A stretch of 64,000 nt of DNA from Thalassobaculum sp. OXR-137 (GCF_034377285.1 NZ_CP139716.1:1-64000); one strand, 5' to 3'; shown: positions 53,275-61,378, counted from the first letter of the stretch. Made by a program: numbers and translations. Notes: generated from the letters alone by a model not told the origin.

Positions 53275-54195
53275 CTAAAGGATGCCCAACGTTTCCCAGT
53301 GTCGGTAAAGCAGCCGGTAGGCATCCGGCAACCGCTCGTACCGCGAGGGGAGGGCGAAGTAGTGGATCGGGACATGCCGGCCAAGCGCCATCTGAATGGG
53401 GAACCCGGTAGGGTGACTACCGAGCGCCCGCTGGAGCAACGGTCGGTAGCTGACTTCAGCAACCAAGCCGACCTTTTTGCTACCTGACAACTGGGCAAGA
53501 TCGGGGTCGGCACGACGCTGAGGTAGCACGACGTAGAGCGCGGCAACCGGGCGCTGCCCTAGTCCCGCCTTCAACCCAGGGTCCCAGCTTCTCCGCAACG
53601 TCCCTTCGGTGGGAAAATCTATGGCCGCTTCATCCAGGCCGAGACCGGCCACCGTCTCCGGCCAGAGTCGGAGTCGCTCCGTCGTCGGCAGGGCGACCGG
53701 CCCCTGCCGTGCGTCCAGATCGACCGGCACCACACCGTCGGCAATCGGGGCAAAACCTTCCAACGCCAAACTCGCCGCCAAGGTCGATTTGCCGACTCCA
53801 GACGCGCCGGCGATCAGCACCGCGGAGTCGCCCACGACCACCCCGTTGGCCTGCAGCGGCAGCAGGCCCCGCTGGTGGCAAAGGATGCCGAAGAGGGTGG
53901 AGACCAGGGCGGAGCCGGCCAGCGCCACGTCGCGGTCGTCGGCGGCCTCGACCACGATCCGCCCCCCACCGACCAGATAGCGTGGTCCCAGAGGGGGGCG
54001 GAGCAGCACCAGGCCGTCGCGCCGCCGGACCTGGAGGTGGCGAGTGCGATACTCCGCCTCGGCCAACCCCATGGGGACCTCACCGTGTTCGACGACGACG
54101 TCAGCCACGCTGCCGCAATCGTCCTCCAGCGGCACGAACCCGGGCAGCGGTATCGCGGAACGCCAGCGTTGCTCGGCGATCAGGTAGGTGGACAT
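53275..54195 (-). CDS. HPr-kinase-related protein 2, divergent active site
   Basis: A 306-residue HprK-like protein. The ligand region LLPLQANGVVVGDSAVLIAG leads into the P-loop GASGVGKST (130-138). Two deviations stand out against the paralogue at 56514: the segment that reads LHASGV there reads LQANGV here, losing the His, and the second Asp of the Walker B-like pair (CDD there) is Gly here (IADGVVPV). It may be a weak kinase, a phosphorylase or a partner subunit. The ATG at 54195 is preferred to 54225. It lies 56 bases after the cyclase gene and before the sulfotransferase gene. Confidence 0.78.
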   Translation of the reverse strand: MSTYLIAEQRWRSAIPLPGFVPLEDDCGSVADVVVEHGEVPMGLAEAEYRTRHLQVRRRDGLVLLRPPLGPRYLVGGGRIVVEAADDRDVALAGSALVSTLFGILCHQRGLLPLQANGVVVGDSAVLIAGASGVGKSTLAASLALEGFAPIADGVVPVDLDARQGPVALPTTERLRLWPETVAGLGLDEAAIDFPTEGTLRRSWDPGLKAGLGQRPVAALYVVLPQRRADPDLAQLSGSKKVGLVAEVSYRPLLQRALGSHPTGFPIQMALGRHVPIHYFALPSRYERLPDAYRLLYRHWETLGIL

Positions 54196-54251
54196 GGCAG
54201 TGTGGCGGTCAATGATGGCAACCATCCAACGCTCAACCGGTGCCCATTGGA

Positions 54252-56144
54252 TCAGCCTATCTCCTCAAGGCCAGCGATCATCCGCAGGCCTACGATCAGG
54301 ACGGCCCAATCAAGGATCTTGTCTCGCTGCAAATCCAACACCTCTTCGGCCCGGAGGAAGGCGATCATCTCGTCGACGTCGAAAAACTCCGCCACCGCCG
54401 GCCGCTCGCGCATCTGCTCCAGATAGGCGATGACGCTCTCCCGCTCTCGCCACACCTGAGCGCGTGCGACCTTCAAGCCATGTGGCGTATTCCCGCGGTA
54501 AAGGCGGATCTCTTCCGGAATCAACCCCTCTCCCAGCGTGCGGATCAGCCGCCTATCATATCCGTCGCGCTGAAAGTGCTCCCCCGGCAGGGAGAGGCAG
54601 AATCTCACCAGGTCCGCATCGAGCAGCGGATGGCGGACATCGAGGCCACGATCCGCCGCATCCAGATATACCCCCTCCCAGCCCCGAAGATTGACCTCGC
54701 GCTGCAGAGCGTAGGCGATCGCGTCATGCACCGAACGCGCCCGCGGCGCGACCGCGCGCTCGACACCGTGCGCCAACTGCTGTTCGAACACCTCGGCGGA
54801 GGCGTTGGATCCGGCGAAACGCCGAAGTGACCTTCGCAGAAAAGTCGACGTGAGGTCGCTCTTCGGGCGCCGCCGGTTCAGACGCTTTAGCAGCCGCGGC
54901 AGGAAGATGAACATCAGCGTTTCGGCGACCCGCCTCGCGGACCGGGGGCGGCCGGGATACCGCCGATGCCATGCCTCGCGAGCGAAGCCGAGATAATGCC
55001 GCCGGGCGGCATATTCCGACAACAACTCGCCCCCCCCATAGCTTACCGCCTCGTTGCCCCCCTCGCCGGTGAGGAAAACCTGAGCGCCCTGATCGATAAA
55101 GACGCCGTGGAGATCCGCCTTCGCCCGCCCCAGGGCCCAGGGCGCCTCCAGGCGCCGGACCGACCTCCGCGTCCGCTCTACCACGTCGGCGCCGACATCA
55201 TCGACGAAGCGGGCGGGCGGCAGACCCAGCCCGGCCAACATCCGGGCCACCGGCTCCCGCGGATCGGCATGCGGGAACTGCGTCGAGGCCAGTGCCGGCA
55301 ACGCCCATTCAGGATAGACCATGGCCGCCGGAGCGAAGGTGAGACCGCGCTCGCGCCCCGTCCGGGCGGCCAGCGCCGTCACCAGGGAGCTGTCGAGGCC
55401 GGCACTGACCTCAAGCCCGACGCACCCCGCGGTTGGAAGACGGCGGCGCACCGCCTGATCCGCCAGTCGACGTCCTTCCGCAGCCACCTCCTGGTCCTTG
55501 AGGCCGAAGGTGACGGCAACATCGTCAGGGTGCCAGTAGCGCTCGACCCGCACGTTCCCGGATTGCCGATCGGCGAGCAGGCAGTGGCCGGGCGGCAGCC
55601 GCTTGCGGCCGTGCAGGAAGGTGGCGCCGTCCTCAGGGGTGGACCAGAGCGTGAACTCGCGGATCGCCTCGCGATGGGGGCGATCGTTCACGGCACCAGC
55701 AACGCTGAAGGCGGCCGGGAGGTTGGTCACCAGGACGGCTTGCGGGGTTTCTTGCCAATAAAGGGGATGAACCCCCAGCCGGTCGCCGATGGCCATGAGG
55801 CGCCGCTCCGACGGATCGACGACAGCCAGCGCGAGATCGCCGACACAGGCGCCGGGTAGCCGCGGACCCAATCGGCGGTAGCCTTCGGCCAGCGCGGCGA
55901 AGGGATCACCGTCCACAACCCGCCCGTCGAGGGTATCTAGGCGCACGTCGCCGGCCAGCAGCAGCCCCTCGTGACACACGGCGCGGCTGACGCCCGCCAC
56001 ACCGAAACAGCTGAGCAGGTCACCGTCAGTGGTGGTGTGAGTCGCCCGGACTGGCCACTGCTTCGCCTCCAGGCGCCGGTTCAGCGATATCGTATCACAG
56101 CCCGGCCCTCGGTCATGCTTGGACCAGCAGACCAGAAAAAACAT
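54252..56144 (-). CDS. Asparagine-synthetase-like lasso cyclase (McjC/LarC type)
   Basis: A 630-residue protein with an N-terminal glutamine-amidotransferase-like domain without N-terminal Cys (about 40-200: GDLALAVVDPSERRLMAIGD, DRLGVHPLYW). The synthetase domain has the ATP loop GLEVSAGLDSSLV at 243-255, LTGEGGNEAVSYGGGELLSE near 355, and YLDAADRGLDVRHPLLDADL near 515. In lasso systems this enzyme adenylates an Asp or Glu side chain and closes the macrolactam with the new N-terminus. It directly follows the precursor gene (74 bases), the classical A-C order. The open question is what it activates here, since the precursor lacks an acid at ring positions. Confidence 0.87.
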   Translation of the reverse strand: MFFLVCWSKHDRGPGCDTISLNRRLEAKQWPVRATHTTTDGDLLSCFGVAGVSRAVCHEGLLLAGDVRLDTLDGRVVDGDPFAALAEGYRRLGPRLPGACVGDLALAVVDPSERRLMAIGDRLGVHPLYWQETPQAVLVTNLPAAFSVAGAVNDRPHREAIREFTLWSTPEDGATFLHGRKRLPPGHCLLADRQSGNVRVERYWHPDDVAVTFGLKDQEVAAEGRRLADQAVRRRLPTAGCVGLEVSAGLDSSLVTALAARTGRERGLTFAPAAMVYPEWALPALASTQFPHADPREPVARMLAGLGLPPARFVDDVGADVVERTRRSVRRLEAPWALGRAKADLHGVFIDQGAQVFLTGEGGNEAVSYGGGELLSEYAARRHYLGFAREAWHRRYPGRPRSARRVAETLMFIFLPRLLKRLNRRRPKSDLTSTFLRRSLRRFAGSNASAEVFEQQLAHGVERAVAPRARSVHDAIAYALQREVNLRGWEGVYLDAADRGLDVRHPLLDADLVRFCLSLPGEHFQRDGYDRRLIRTLGEGLIPEEIRLYRGNTPHGLKVARAQVWRERESVIAYLEQMRERPAVAEFFDVDEMIAFLRAEEVLDLQRDKILDWAVLIVGLRMIAGLEEIG

Positions 56145-56218
56145 TCAGCGTACCTTATTGACGGCCCTCCGACCGGACGGAATCCCAAAGACAAGGGATG
56201 CACCCTCGGGGCAAGGGC

Positions 56219-56401
56219 CTACGAAACGTGCGCCGCCTGCCCGGAGCTAAAAGTAGAGGGTCCCAGCGTGTTTTCTATCGGCAGGAGACTCAGCCGCGGC
56301 GCCGACCAGGGGCGGCGCTCACCGGTGGAGACCGGTGCGTCTCCAAGGGAGGTCTCTGAGTCACTGGCGATGGCAGCCGGGTTTTGATCTTTGTCGTCCA
56401 T
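56219..56401 (-). CDS. Candidate lasso-like RiPP precursor peptide
   Basis: A 60-residue peptide. The leader holds RPWSAPRLSLLPIENTL: Trp32-x-x-Pro35-x-Leu37 corresponds to the YxxPxL motif read by B1/PqqD proteins, and Thr45 is the conserved Thr at position -2. Cleavage after Leu46 would give the core GPSTFSSGQAAHVS. Leader and the first core residues resemble paeninodin (QTMAGPGTSTPD as I recall). Like paeninodin the core ends in Ser, the residue its HPr-kinase homologue phosphorylates. Unlike any standard lasso core there is no Asp/Glu at 7-9 (Ser-Gly-Gln). The ATG at 56401 follows a purine-rich GAAGAGAG. It sits between a kinase and the cyclase gene. Confidence 0.72.
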   Translation of the reverse strand: MDDKDQNPAAIASDSETSLGDAPVSTGERRPWSAPRLSLLPIENTLGPSTFSSGQAAHVS

Positions 56402-56513
56402 GGCGGAGGCTCTCTTCCAATCGTCGGATCCCGAACATAGTAGCATCGAACGACGAAGGAAAGCCGCCCCCAGGCTGCGGTTCTACGTGTCTCCCCGACG
56501 ATCGGGAGGCTCA

Positions 56514-57440
56514 TCACCCGGGTAGGCTGGGGGTCAACGACACATCATCCGCCAGGGTGTCGAGCGACGCCTCCATCCCCGCCAACGACCAGGGGCGGAT
56601 ATAGCGGCGCAGGAACACCTTTTCTGCGACCCGCGCGCACCGGGTGAAGTGGGTCTGAAAATCGCCGGTTCGACGGACCTGTCCCCCACGGTAGGTATTG
56701 GCCACCAGCAGCGCGACGCCGCGCGCGCCACCCACCGATTGAACGACGGCGGGTTCGCCGGCCTCCCCTCGCTCCAGAAAATAGATCCGCCGCAGCGGTA
56801 ACGGCCGACGATGAAAGGTGTCATGGAGCTGGAGGTGGTACTTCTCGGCCCGAATCCAGTCGCGGCTCAGCACGGTCGGATCGAGAGCGAAATGGTCGAG
56901 GGCGTCGCGCCACAGCTTGATGCGGGGGAAAGCGGGATAGAAGAGCGGGGTTCCTTCGGCATCCGGCACCACCACCCCGACGTCGTCGCAGAGCAACGGA
57001 TGGCCGCGCCGATGGAGTGCGGCGGCCAATGTCGATTTGCCGGCCCCGGAGGGACCGCAAAAGGCGACTGCACCGCCCGCCCATTCGACACCGCTGGCGT
57101 GCAGTGGCAGTCTCCCCTGCTGGTGGAGCAGGGCCCCGAAGACGGTCCCCAGTAGAAAGAGGCGGACCTCTTCTGGAGATGCGTCGGGGAAAGGCTGGAC
57201 GAGAATCGTGCGACCGCCGACGGCACGATAGCGGGCAACCCCCAGGGGCTCGAACTGGAATACACCGTCTCCGATCTGGACTTGGCGTATGACGTGGAGT
57301 GGGGCGTCGAGCAGCGCCGGAATCTCCGCAAGAGATATCTCGACGTCCGTTCGGACGGGAGGATCGGTCGCGATCAGCTCAGGGCACTCCAGCTCGGAAG
57401 CGACGGCGAGGCCATAGACGCTATAGTGGTTGACTGGCAT
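56514..57440 (-). CDS. HPr-kinase-related protein 1 (candidate RiPP kinase)
   Basis: A 308-residue protein of the HprK-related kinase A type. RLPLHASGVEWAGGAVAFCG leads into the P-loop GPSGAGKST (129-137), followed by HPLLCDDVGVVVPDAEGTPL with the Asp pair of the kinase active site, and FYPAFPRIKLWRDALDHF, typical of these RiPP-associated members. Homologues phosphorylate the C-terminal Ser of lasso precursors such as paeninodin. The precursor gene lies 113 bases downstream and encodes a peptide ending in Ser. All expected catalytic residues are present, unlike in its paralogue at 53275. The ATG at 57440 or the TTG at 57449 starts it. Confidence 0.84.
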   Translation of the reverse strand: MPVNHYSVYGLAVASELECPELIATDPPVRTDVEISLAEIPALLDAPLHVIRQVQIGDGVFQFEPLGVARYRAVGGRTILVQPFPDASPEEVRLFLLGTVFGALLHQQGRLPLHASGVEWAGGAVAFCGPSGAGKSTLAAALHRRGHPLLCDDVGVVVPDAEGTPLFYPAFPRIKLWRDALDHFALDPTVLSRDWIRAEKYHLQLHDTFHRRPLPLRRIYFLERGEAGEPAVVQSVGGARGVALLVANTYRGGQVRRTGDFQTHFTRCARVAEKVFLRRYIRPWSLAGMEASLDTLADDVSLTPSLPG

Positions 57441-57756
57441 TGGAGGCAACTGGCTGGGGAAAGATTCCGCTGATCGTTGTTACTAGCATACGCCGCATCC
57501 AGACGCGGACACGATATCCCGCTCTCCGTTTTCGACGCGGCCCCCGACTTATGAAAATGTTTGGCCTCCTTCCGCACAACCGACTGTTCGTGCCTTAAAG
57601 GAGTCGAATACCCTGCTGGCCCGTCGCCAAACGACACATGTCTAACTCGTCGAATGCTGCGGCGGACCGGAGGGAGACACTCCCTTCAAGGCGGGTGGCA
57701 TTTTCGGGAATAATGATACCCTGCGCTATGACACGGTCGATGACGTGGGGAGCACG
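57441..57756. other. Divergent intergenic region of the RiPP cluster
   Basis: About 315 bases separate the first kinase gene and the + strand Cys-rich gene. It probably holds promoters for both arms. I see AT-rich patches near 57475-57485 and 57705-57720 but no clear consensus pair, and no second precursor gene. Confidence 0.45.
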
Positions 57757-58590
57757 ATGAACCGGGGGAAAATGGTTCGCGATGAGCTGATTGCTGCGCT
57801 GGGCGATTCGACGGCCTCACGGGAAATCGCTGGACGCACGCTGGTCGACATCCTGGTGGATGCGGTGGAAGCGGGAAGTGTCGAGTGGACCTCCGACGGA
57901 CGGCTGCGTCTTCCGGCACGGGTTGAGCACGAGGGATCGGCGGAAATCAACAGCCGAGGCACCGAGAATCCAAGACGCCACTATTATCCGTGTTCATTCC
58001 TGAACTTGTTCCTTTTCAGGGAGGTTTATCGACAATCGCTCGTTCCCTTTGGTTGCCGAAATTGTTACAAAGTGAAGGTCGAGGCCAGTTGCGTGGCCGA
58101 GTTGGCGGTTATCCGCGAGATCGCTCCGACCATGCCGTGCCCATCCAAATGTGCCTGTACCTTGAAATATCCCTACAGCGTCGGGGTCTGGAGCGCGTTG
58201 TTCTATGTTGACGGCCTGGAGATGGCTTTCGATGTTCATCGGCAGCTAAAGGTAGCCATTGCGGCTCACCCGCGGCTCACCAATGCCGCGCTGGACGTTA
58301 GCATAAAACGGGGATGCAGCCTGTACGAGGCGCGGCTCGGCCCCTCGGACCAATGGGTGGTCGATGAAACCCTCGAACTGCTGGAGCAGCGGCTCTACTC
58401 ACTGTTCGATCCGCCGCAGGCGCGCGAGGGGGACAAACTGACAGCCTTCATGGGGTGGATTGTATCCGCCCACTCGATTGGCGACGACAGTTATCTGGAG
58501 CTGACCCACGGCAAGCCCATACGGCCGCCGACGCTCGACTATCTGAAAGTGGAACCTCGATTAGAGCGACTGTCGACCAACCCGGGTTGA
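57757..58590 (+). CDS. Cys-rich protein of unknown function in the RiPP cluster
   Basis: A 277-residue soluble protein that I do not recognise. Eight cysteines lie at about 79, 100, 103, 112, 128, 132, 134 and 187 (YYPCSFLNL, FGCRNCYKVKVEASC, MPCPSKCACTLKY, IKRGCSLYE). The CxxC and CxxxCxC groups suggest a bound iron-sulfur cluster or zinc. KVKVEASCVAELAVIREIAP reads like a structured domain between them. The ATG at 57757 is chosen because GGGGAG lies just before it; a GTG at 57745 is the alternative. It is followed by the second PqqD-like gene on the same strand, a pairing often seen between a modifying enzyme and its recognition element. Confidence 0.65.
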   Translation: MNRGKMVRDELIAALGDSTASREIAGRTLVDILVDAVEAGSVEWTSDGRLRLPARVEHEGSAEINSRGTENPRRHYYPCSFLNLFLFREVYRQSLVPFGCRNCYKVKVEASCVAELAVIREIAPTMPCPSKCACTLKYPYSVGVWSALFYVDGLEMAFDVHRQLKVAIAAHPRLTNAALDVSIKRGCSLYEARLGPSDQWVVDETLELLEQRLYSLFDPPQAREGDKLTAFMGWIVSAHSIGDDSYLELTHGKPIRPPTLDYLKVEPRLERLSTNPG

Positions 58591-58766
58591 GGCACCGAAG
58601 CGGCGCTCTTGCTGCTCCGCTTGTTGCCTACAGGGGATGCCGCAGGCCGGTGAATGGAAGGGCAATGCCACTCGGCAGGGCGGCGGCATTGACGGGCGGG
58701 AGAAGAATATGCCGAATCGGGATAGACTGCGGGGCAGTGATAGACCGTAGAGGGAAGGGAATATCG

Positions 58767-59057
58767 GTGGCGATTGAAATGTCCAGCATCGTGCGTCAAA
58801 GCGGGGGGCAGGTGTCCGCGGAGATCGACGACGAGGTGGTGATGATGAATGTCGAACAGGGTAACTACTACGCACTAGACGAGGTGGGGAGCCGAATCTG
58901 GGCCCTGATCGAGCAGCCCATGGAGGTGTCGGCCCTGTGCGATCGGCTAATCGAGGAGTACGAGGTGGAGCGGGCCGCTTGCGAGATCGACGTGTTGAAG
59001 TTTCTGGACGAACTCTTGGAACAAGGGGGTGTCGAGGTCGAAGGGCAGGCTGGCTAA
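58767..59057 (+). CDS. PqqD-family protein (second RiPP recognition element)
   Basis: The 96-residue protein has the PqqD fold pattern: VSAEIDDEVVMMNVEQGNYY, ALDEVGSRIWALIEQPMEVS, helices with LCDRLIEEYEVERAACEIDV and the last strand ELLEQGGVEVE. It resembles the copy at 49148 in layout but differs in most positions. AGGGAAGGGA before GTG 58767 supports that start; ATG 58779 is possible. It follows the Cys-rich gene and ends the RiPP block. It could present the same precursor to another enzyme, for example the Cys-rich protein or a kinase. Confidence 0.85.
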   Translation: MAIEMSSIVRQSGGQVSAEIDDEVVMMNVEQGNYYALDEVGSRIWALIEQPMEVSALCDRLIEEYEVERAACEIDVLKFLDELLEQGGVEVEGQAG

Positions 59058-59184
59058 GTTCCGCGTGCCGAACTGGATGGCGGGTTTGAGGCGATGGTGC
59101 GGTGTCTCCAGACATGCCGGACCAACGCCGGATCGCCTTCACAATCGTATAAGGATGTATGAGGACATCGCCTCGCCAGCCTCG

Positions 59185-59391
59185 AGGCGTTGGGCCGAAC
59201 CGTCAAAGACGAGATCGCCAGGGTCGAAAACGGGATCGTCAGGTTCTTGGAACCCATTGTGGAGGCTGCCAGCCCTTCAGTGGCCACGGCCTATGAAAAG
59301 CGGTCTTAGGACCTGGAGCGCCGAAAAGCCATGCTCACCGAGCAGGGAGCAAGCCGCCTTCGCCCGAAATACACCTATGAGGAGGCATTGA
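59185..59391 (+). pseudogene. Serine recombinase remnant (C-terminal coiled region)
   Basis: Read in one frame the segment gives EALGRTVKDEIARVENGIVR, FLEPIVEAASPSVATAYEKR, a stop, then DLERRKAMLTEQGASRL. This is the C-terminal helical region of large serine recombinases (pattern IVEA...AYEKRI..LE). The in-frame stop near 59307 and the missing catalytic domain show that it is dead. It ends where the IS3-type end begins. Confidence 0.6.
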
Positions 59392-59490
59392 TCCTCCCCC
59401 ACTGAACTGGTCTACTGGTATGTTTGGGAAACCGGAAGACCGAGGATGGCGAAGAAGCGCTACAAACCCAAGGAGATCGTGTCCATGCCG
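59389..59490 (+). mobile_element. IS3-family remnant: left end and orfA start
   Basis: TGATCCTCCCCCACTGAACT at 59389 is an IS3-type end. Fifty-seven bases later an ATG (59446) opens MAKKRYKPKEIVSM, the standard start of IS3 orfA proteins. Similarity is lost after about 14 codons. The same terminal sequence occurs alone at 48899. Confidence 0.7.
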
Positions 59491-59884
59491 AGGTCGATCG
59501 AGCGTGCACTTGTCACTGCCTCAACGCCTTCGTAATCACTTTCAACATCAATTTGTGCCGTGGCGGTGACACCCGAAAGCCGGTCCGATTTCCACCAGTT
59601 CGGGCTTCCGACTCATCCAACGCTCCGGTCGCAGCGATCCATGGGTGCCTCACATCTGACCGATCGTGAGAAACGACAAGTCCGTCCGACCCCAGTTTGG
59701 AGCGGTCCCTAAACCGCATCAAAATGACATTCCACAGAACATTTGTTGCTGCTAGAGCTCCAACTTCGAGAGCGGTTAAGGGGCTCTGCTTGCTTGCCGC
59801 GTATGCTATGCGAGTAGCGCAGGGCTCGGTTTTGAGGAACCAGTGCTTCGCCTGCTGTTTCTGCAAGAATGTCGGAGAACGGCG
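59491..59884. other. Intergenic stretch of mixed origin
   Basis: About 390 bases between the IS3 remnant and galE. Base composition shifts to lower GC from about 59700. Short frames on both strands have no recognisable family. I see no terminator or promoter that I would defend. Confidence 0.45.
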
Positions 59885-60904
59885 TTGGCCCAAACAGTTC
59901 TGGTTACTGGCGGCGCCGGATATGTCGGCTCCCATGTGTGCTTAGCCTTGGCAAGGGCGGGGTATGCCCCGATTACCATCGATGACCTTTCAGATGGGCA
60001 CCGAAAAGCGGTTCAATTTGGCCCGCTTGAGGAACTGGATATTCGGCATCGAGAGATTGCCACAGTAATCGCTCGATACCGGCCTTCAGCCGTCATTCAT
60101 GCGGCGGCAAAGTCGGAAGTTGTCGCATCATTTCGCGACCCTACCCTGTATTATCAAGTAAATGTGTTGGGAACTTTGAACTTGATCCGAGCCTGCCGTG
60201 TAGCTGAGGTGCCTCACTTCGTGATGATCAGTTCAGCCGCAGTCTACGGTCAAGTTAGTCAGCCGTTTATCGCAGAGGCGAACCCCACGCAGCCGATTAA
60301 TCCCTATGGCATGACAAAACTGTCGGGGGAAATGATCTTAGCGGACCCTTCCGAATATCGCGGCTCTTGGGCTGCCCTGCGACTGTTCAACGTCGCGGGC
60401 GCTGCAGCGGCAGCTGGACTTGGGGAGGATCATAAGAATGAGTCCCATCTCATACCGCTAACCCTGCGGGCCGCTTACAGAAATGTGGGCCCCCTATCAA
60501 TTTTTGGAACCACGCATCCGACTTTCGATGGCTCCGCGGTGCGAGACTACGTGCATGTAATGGACGTCGCCGACGCCGTCCTCCTCACGTTAAGCTATCT
60601 CCGAGAGGGTGGAACGAGCCGAGCCTTTAACATCGGATCAGGTGTCGGCATCTCTGTTCTCCAAGTCGTGGAAGCCGTTGAGCGCGCTACCGGATACAAA
60701 GTCCCGATTCGGGTCGTGAACCCGCGCGAGGGGGACGCTGCGGCTTTGGTCGCCGACATCAGTCAGGCGCAGCAGTCATTGGGGTTCAGACCTGCTTCAT
60801 CTTTTCTGGATACAATAGTTGCTGACGCGAAAGCCTGGGAATTGCGCCAGTCAGAGATTGTTGTCGCGCAAGGCGAGCAGACTCAGCCGTTGGCTACTGC
60901 ATGA
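59885..60904 (+). CDS. galE: UDP-glucose 4-epimerase-like protein (GalE family)
   Basis: An extended SDR of about 339 residues: VLVTGGAGYVGSHVCLALAR binds NAD, IDDLSDGHRKAV is the family's second strand, SSAAVYGQ has the catalytic Ser and YGMTK the Tyr/Lys. RDYVHVMDVADAVLLTLSYL and GSGVGISVLQVVEAVERATG are typical of GalE. It would interconvert UDP-glucose and UDP-galactose for glycan synthesis. Codon use is clearly less GC-rich than in the neighbours, so it was probably acquired separately. The TTG at 59885 fits the normal N-terminus; an ATG at 59843 adds 14 residues. It lies between IS remnants. Confidence 0.85.
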   Translation: MAQTVLVTGGAGYVGSHVCLALARAGYAPITIDDLSDGHRKAVQFGPLEELDIRHREIATVIARYRPSAVIHAAAKSEVVASFRDPTLYYQVNVLGTLNLIRACRVAEVPHFVMISSAAVYGQVSQPFIAEANPTQPINPYGMTKLSGEMILADPSEYRGSWAALRLFNVAGAAAAAGLGEDHKNESHLIPLTLRAAYRNVGPLSIFGTTHPTFDGSAVRDYVHVMDVADAVLLTLSYLREGGTSRAFNIGSGVGISVLQVVEAVERATGYKVPIRVVNPREGDAAALVADISQAQQSLGFRPASSFLDTIVADAKAWELRQSEIVVAQGEQTQPLATA

Positions 60905-61104
60905 TAACCGCAGGTCCGTCGTCAGGATAAATGGGACAGACAAGGTCATCTGTGCATTCCGACGCAAACCGGCGGGGTATTCAGAGATGAAGTCGGCCGG
61001 TATTCCGATTTGAAGCCGGCCACCTGGCTGACTGTCCCGGCGCGTCTTCCGGGTCAGCGCCTCGGGCATCACGCTTGTCTCGTCCAGTGACGAGGAGGCA
61101 GCGG

Positions 61105-61276
61105 GATGTCAGCGAAGACAGAGCTGAACCATGCGACAGATGCTACAGCTGGCCCGCGACGATGTGAACGCCCGTGAGATCGGGCGGACACTCGGAGCGG
61201 CCCGCAGCACGATCCAAGACAACCTGAACCGAACAAAGGCGGCGGGTCTGAGCTGGCTTTTGCCGGGCGTGACCTG
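61105..61276 (+). pseudogene. istA-type transposase N-terminal remnant (IS21 family)
   Basis: From about 61131 the frame reads MRQMLQLARDDVNAREIGRT and LGAARSTIQDNLNRTKAAGL, the helix-turn-helix start of an IstA protein of a different IS21 subgroup from the intact element at 61681. It stops at 61276 (LLPGVT). A start around 61108 in another frame indicates a small indel as well. Confidence 0.65.
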
Positions 61277-61378
61277 AGCCCCGAGTTTCCTCCAGCTATT
61301 GGTAGAGCCCGGGCATCGATTGGAGTGCTCCCGAAGCTGCCCCCAGCCGTGGCTAGAGTTTTGGGGCCTTGGTCAGCA

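Noticed and set aside
56219-56401. Choosing another cleavage site so that an acid falls at ring position 7-9
   Set aside because: The only acids near the C-terminal half are Glu43 and residues before it, which lie in the leader motif. Moving the core start to use them would break the W-x-x-P-x-L and Thr(-2) alignment.
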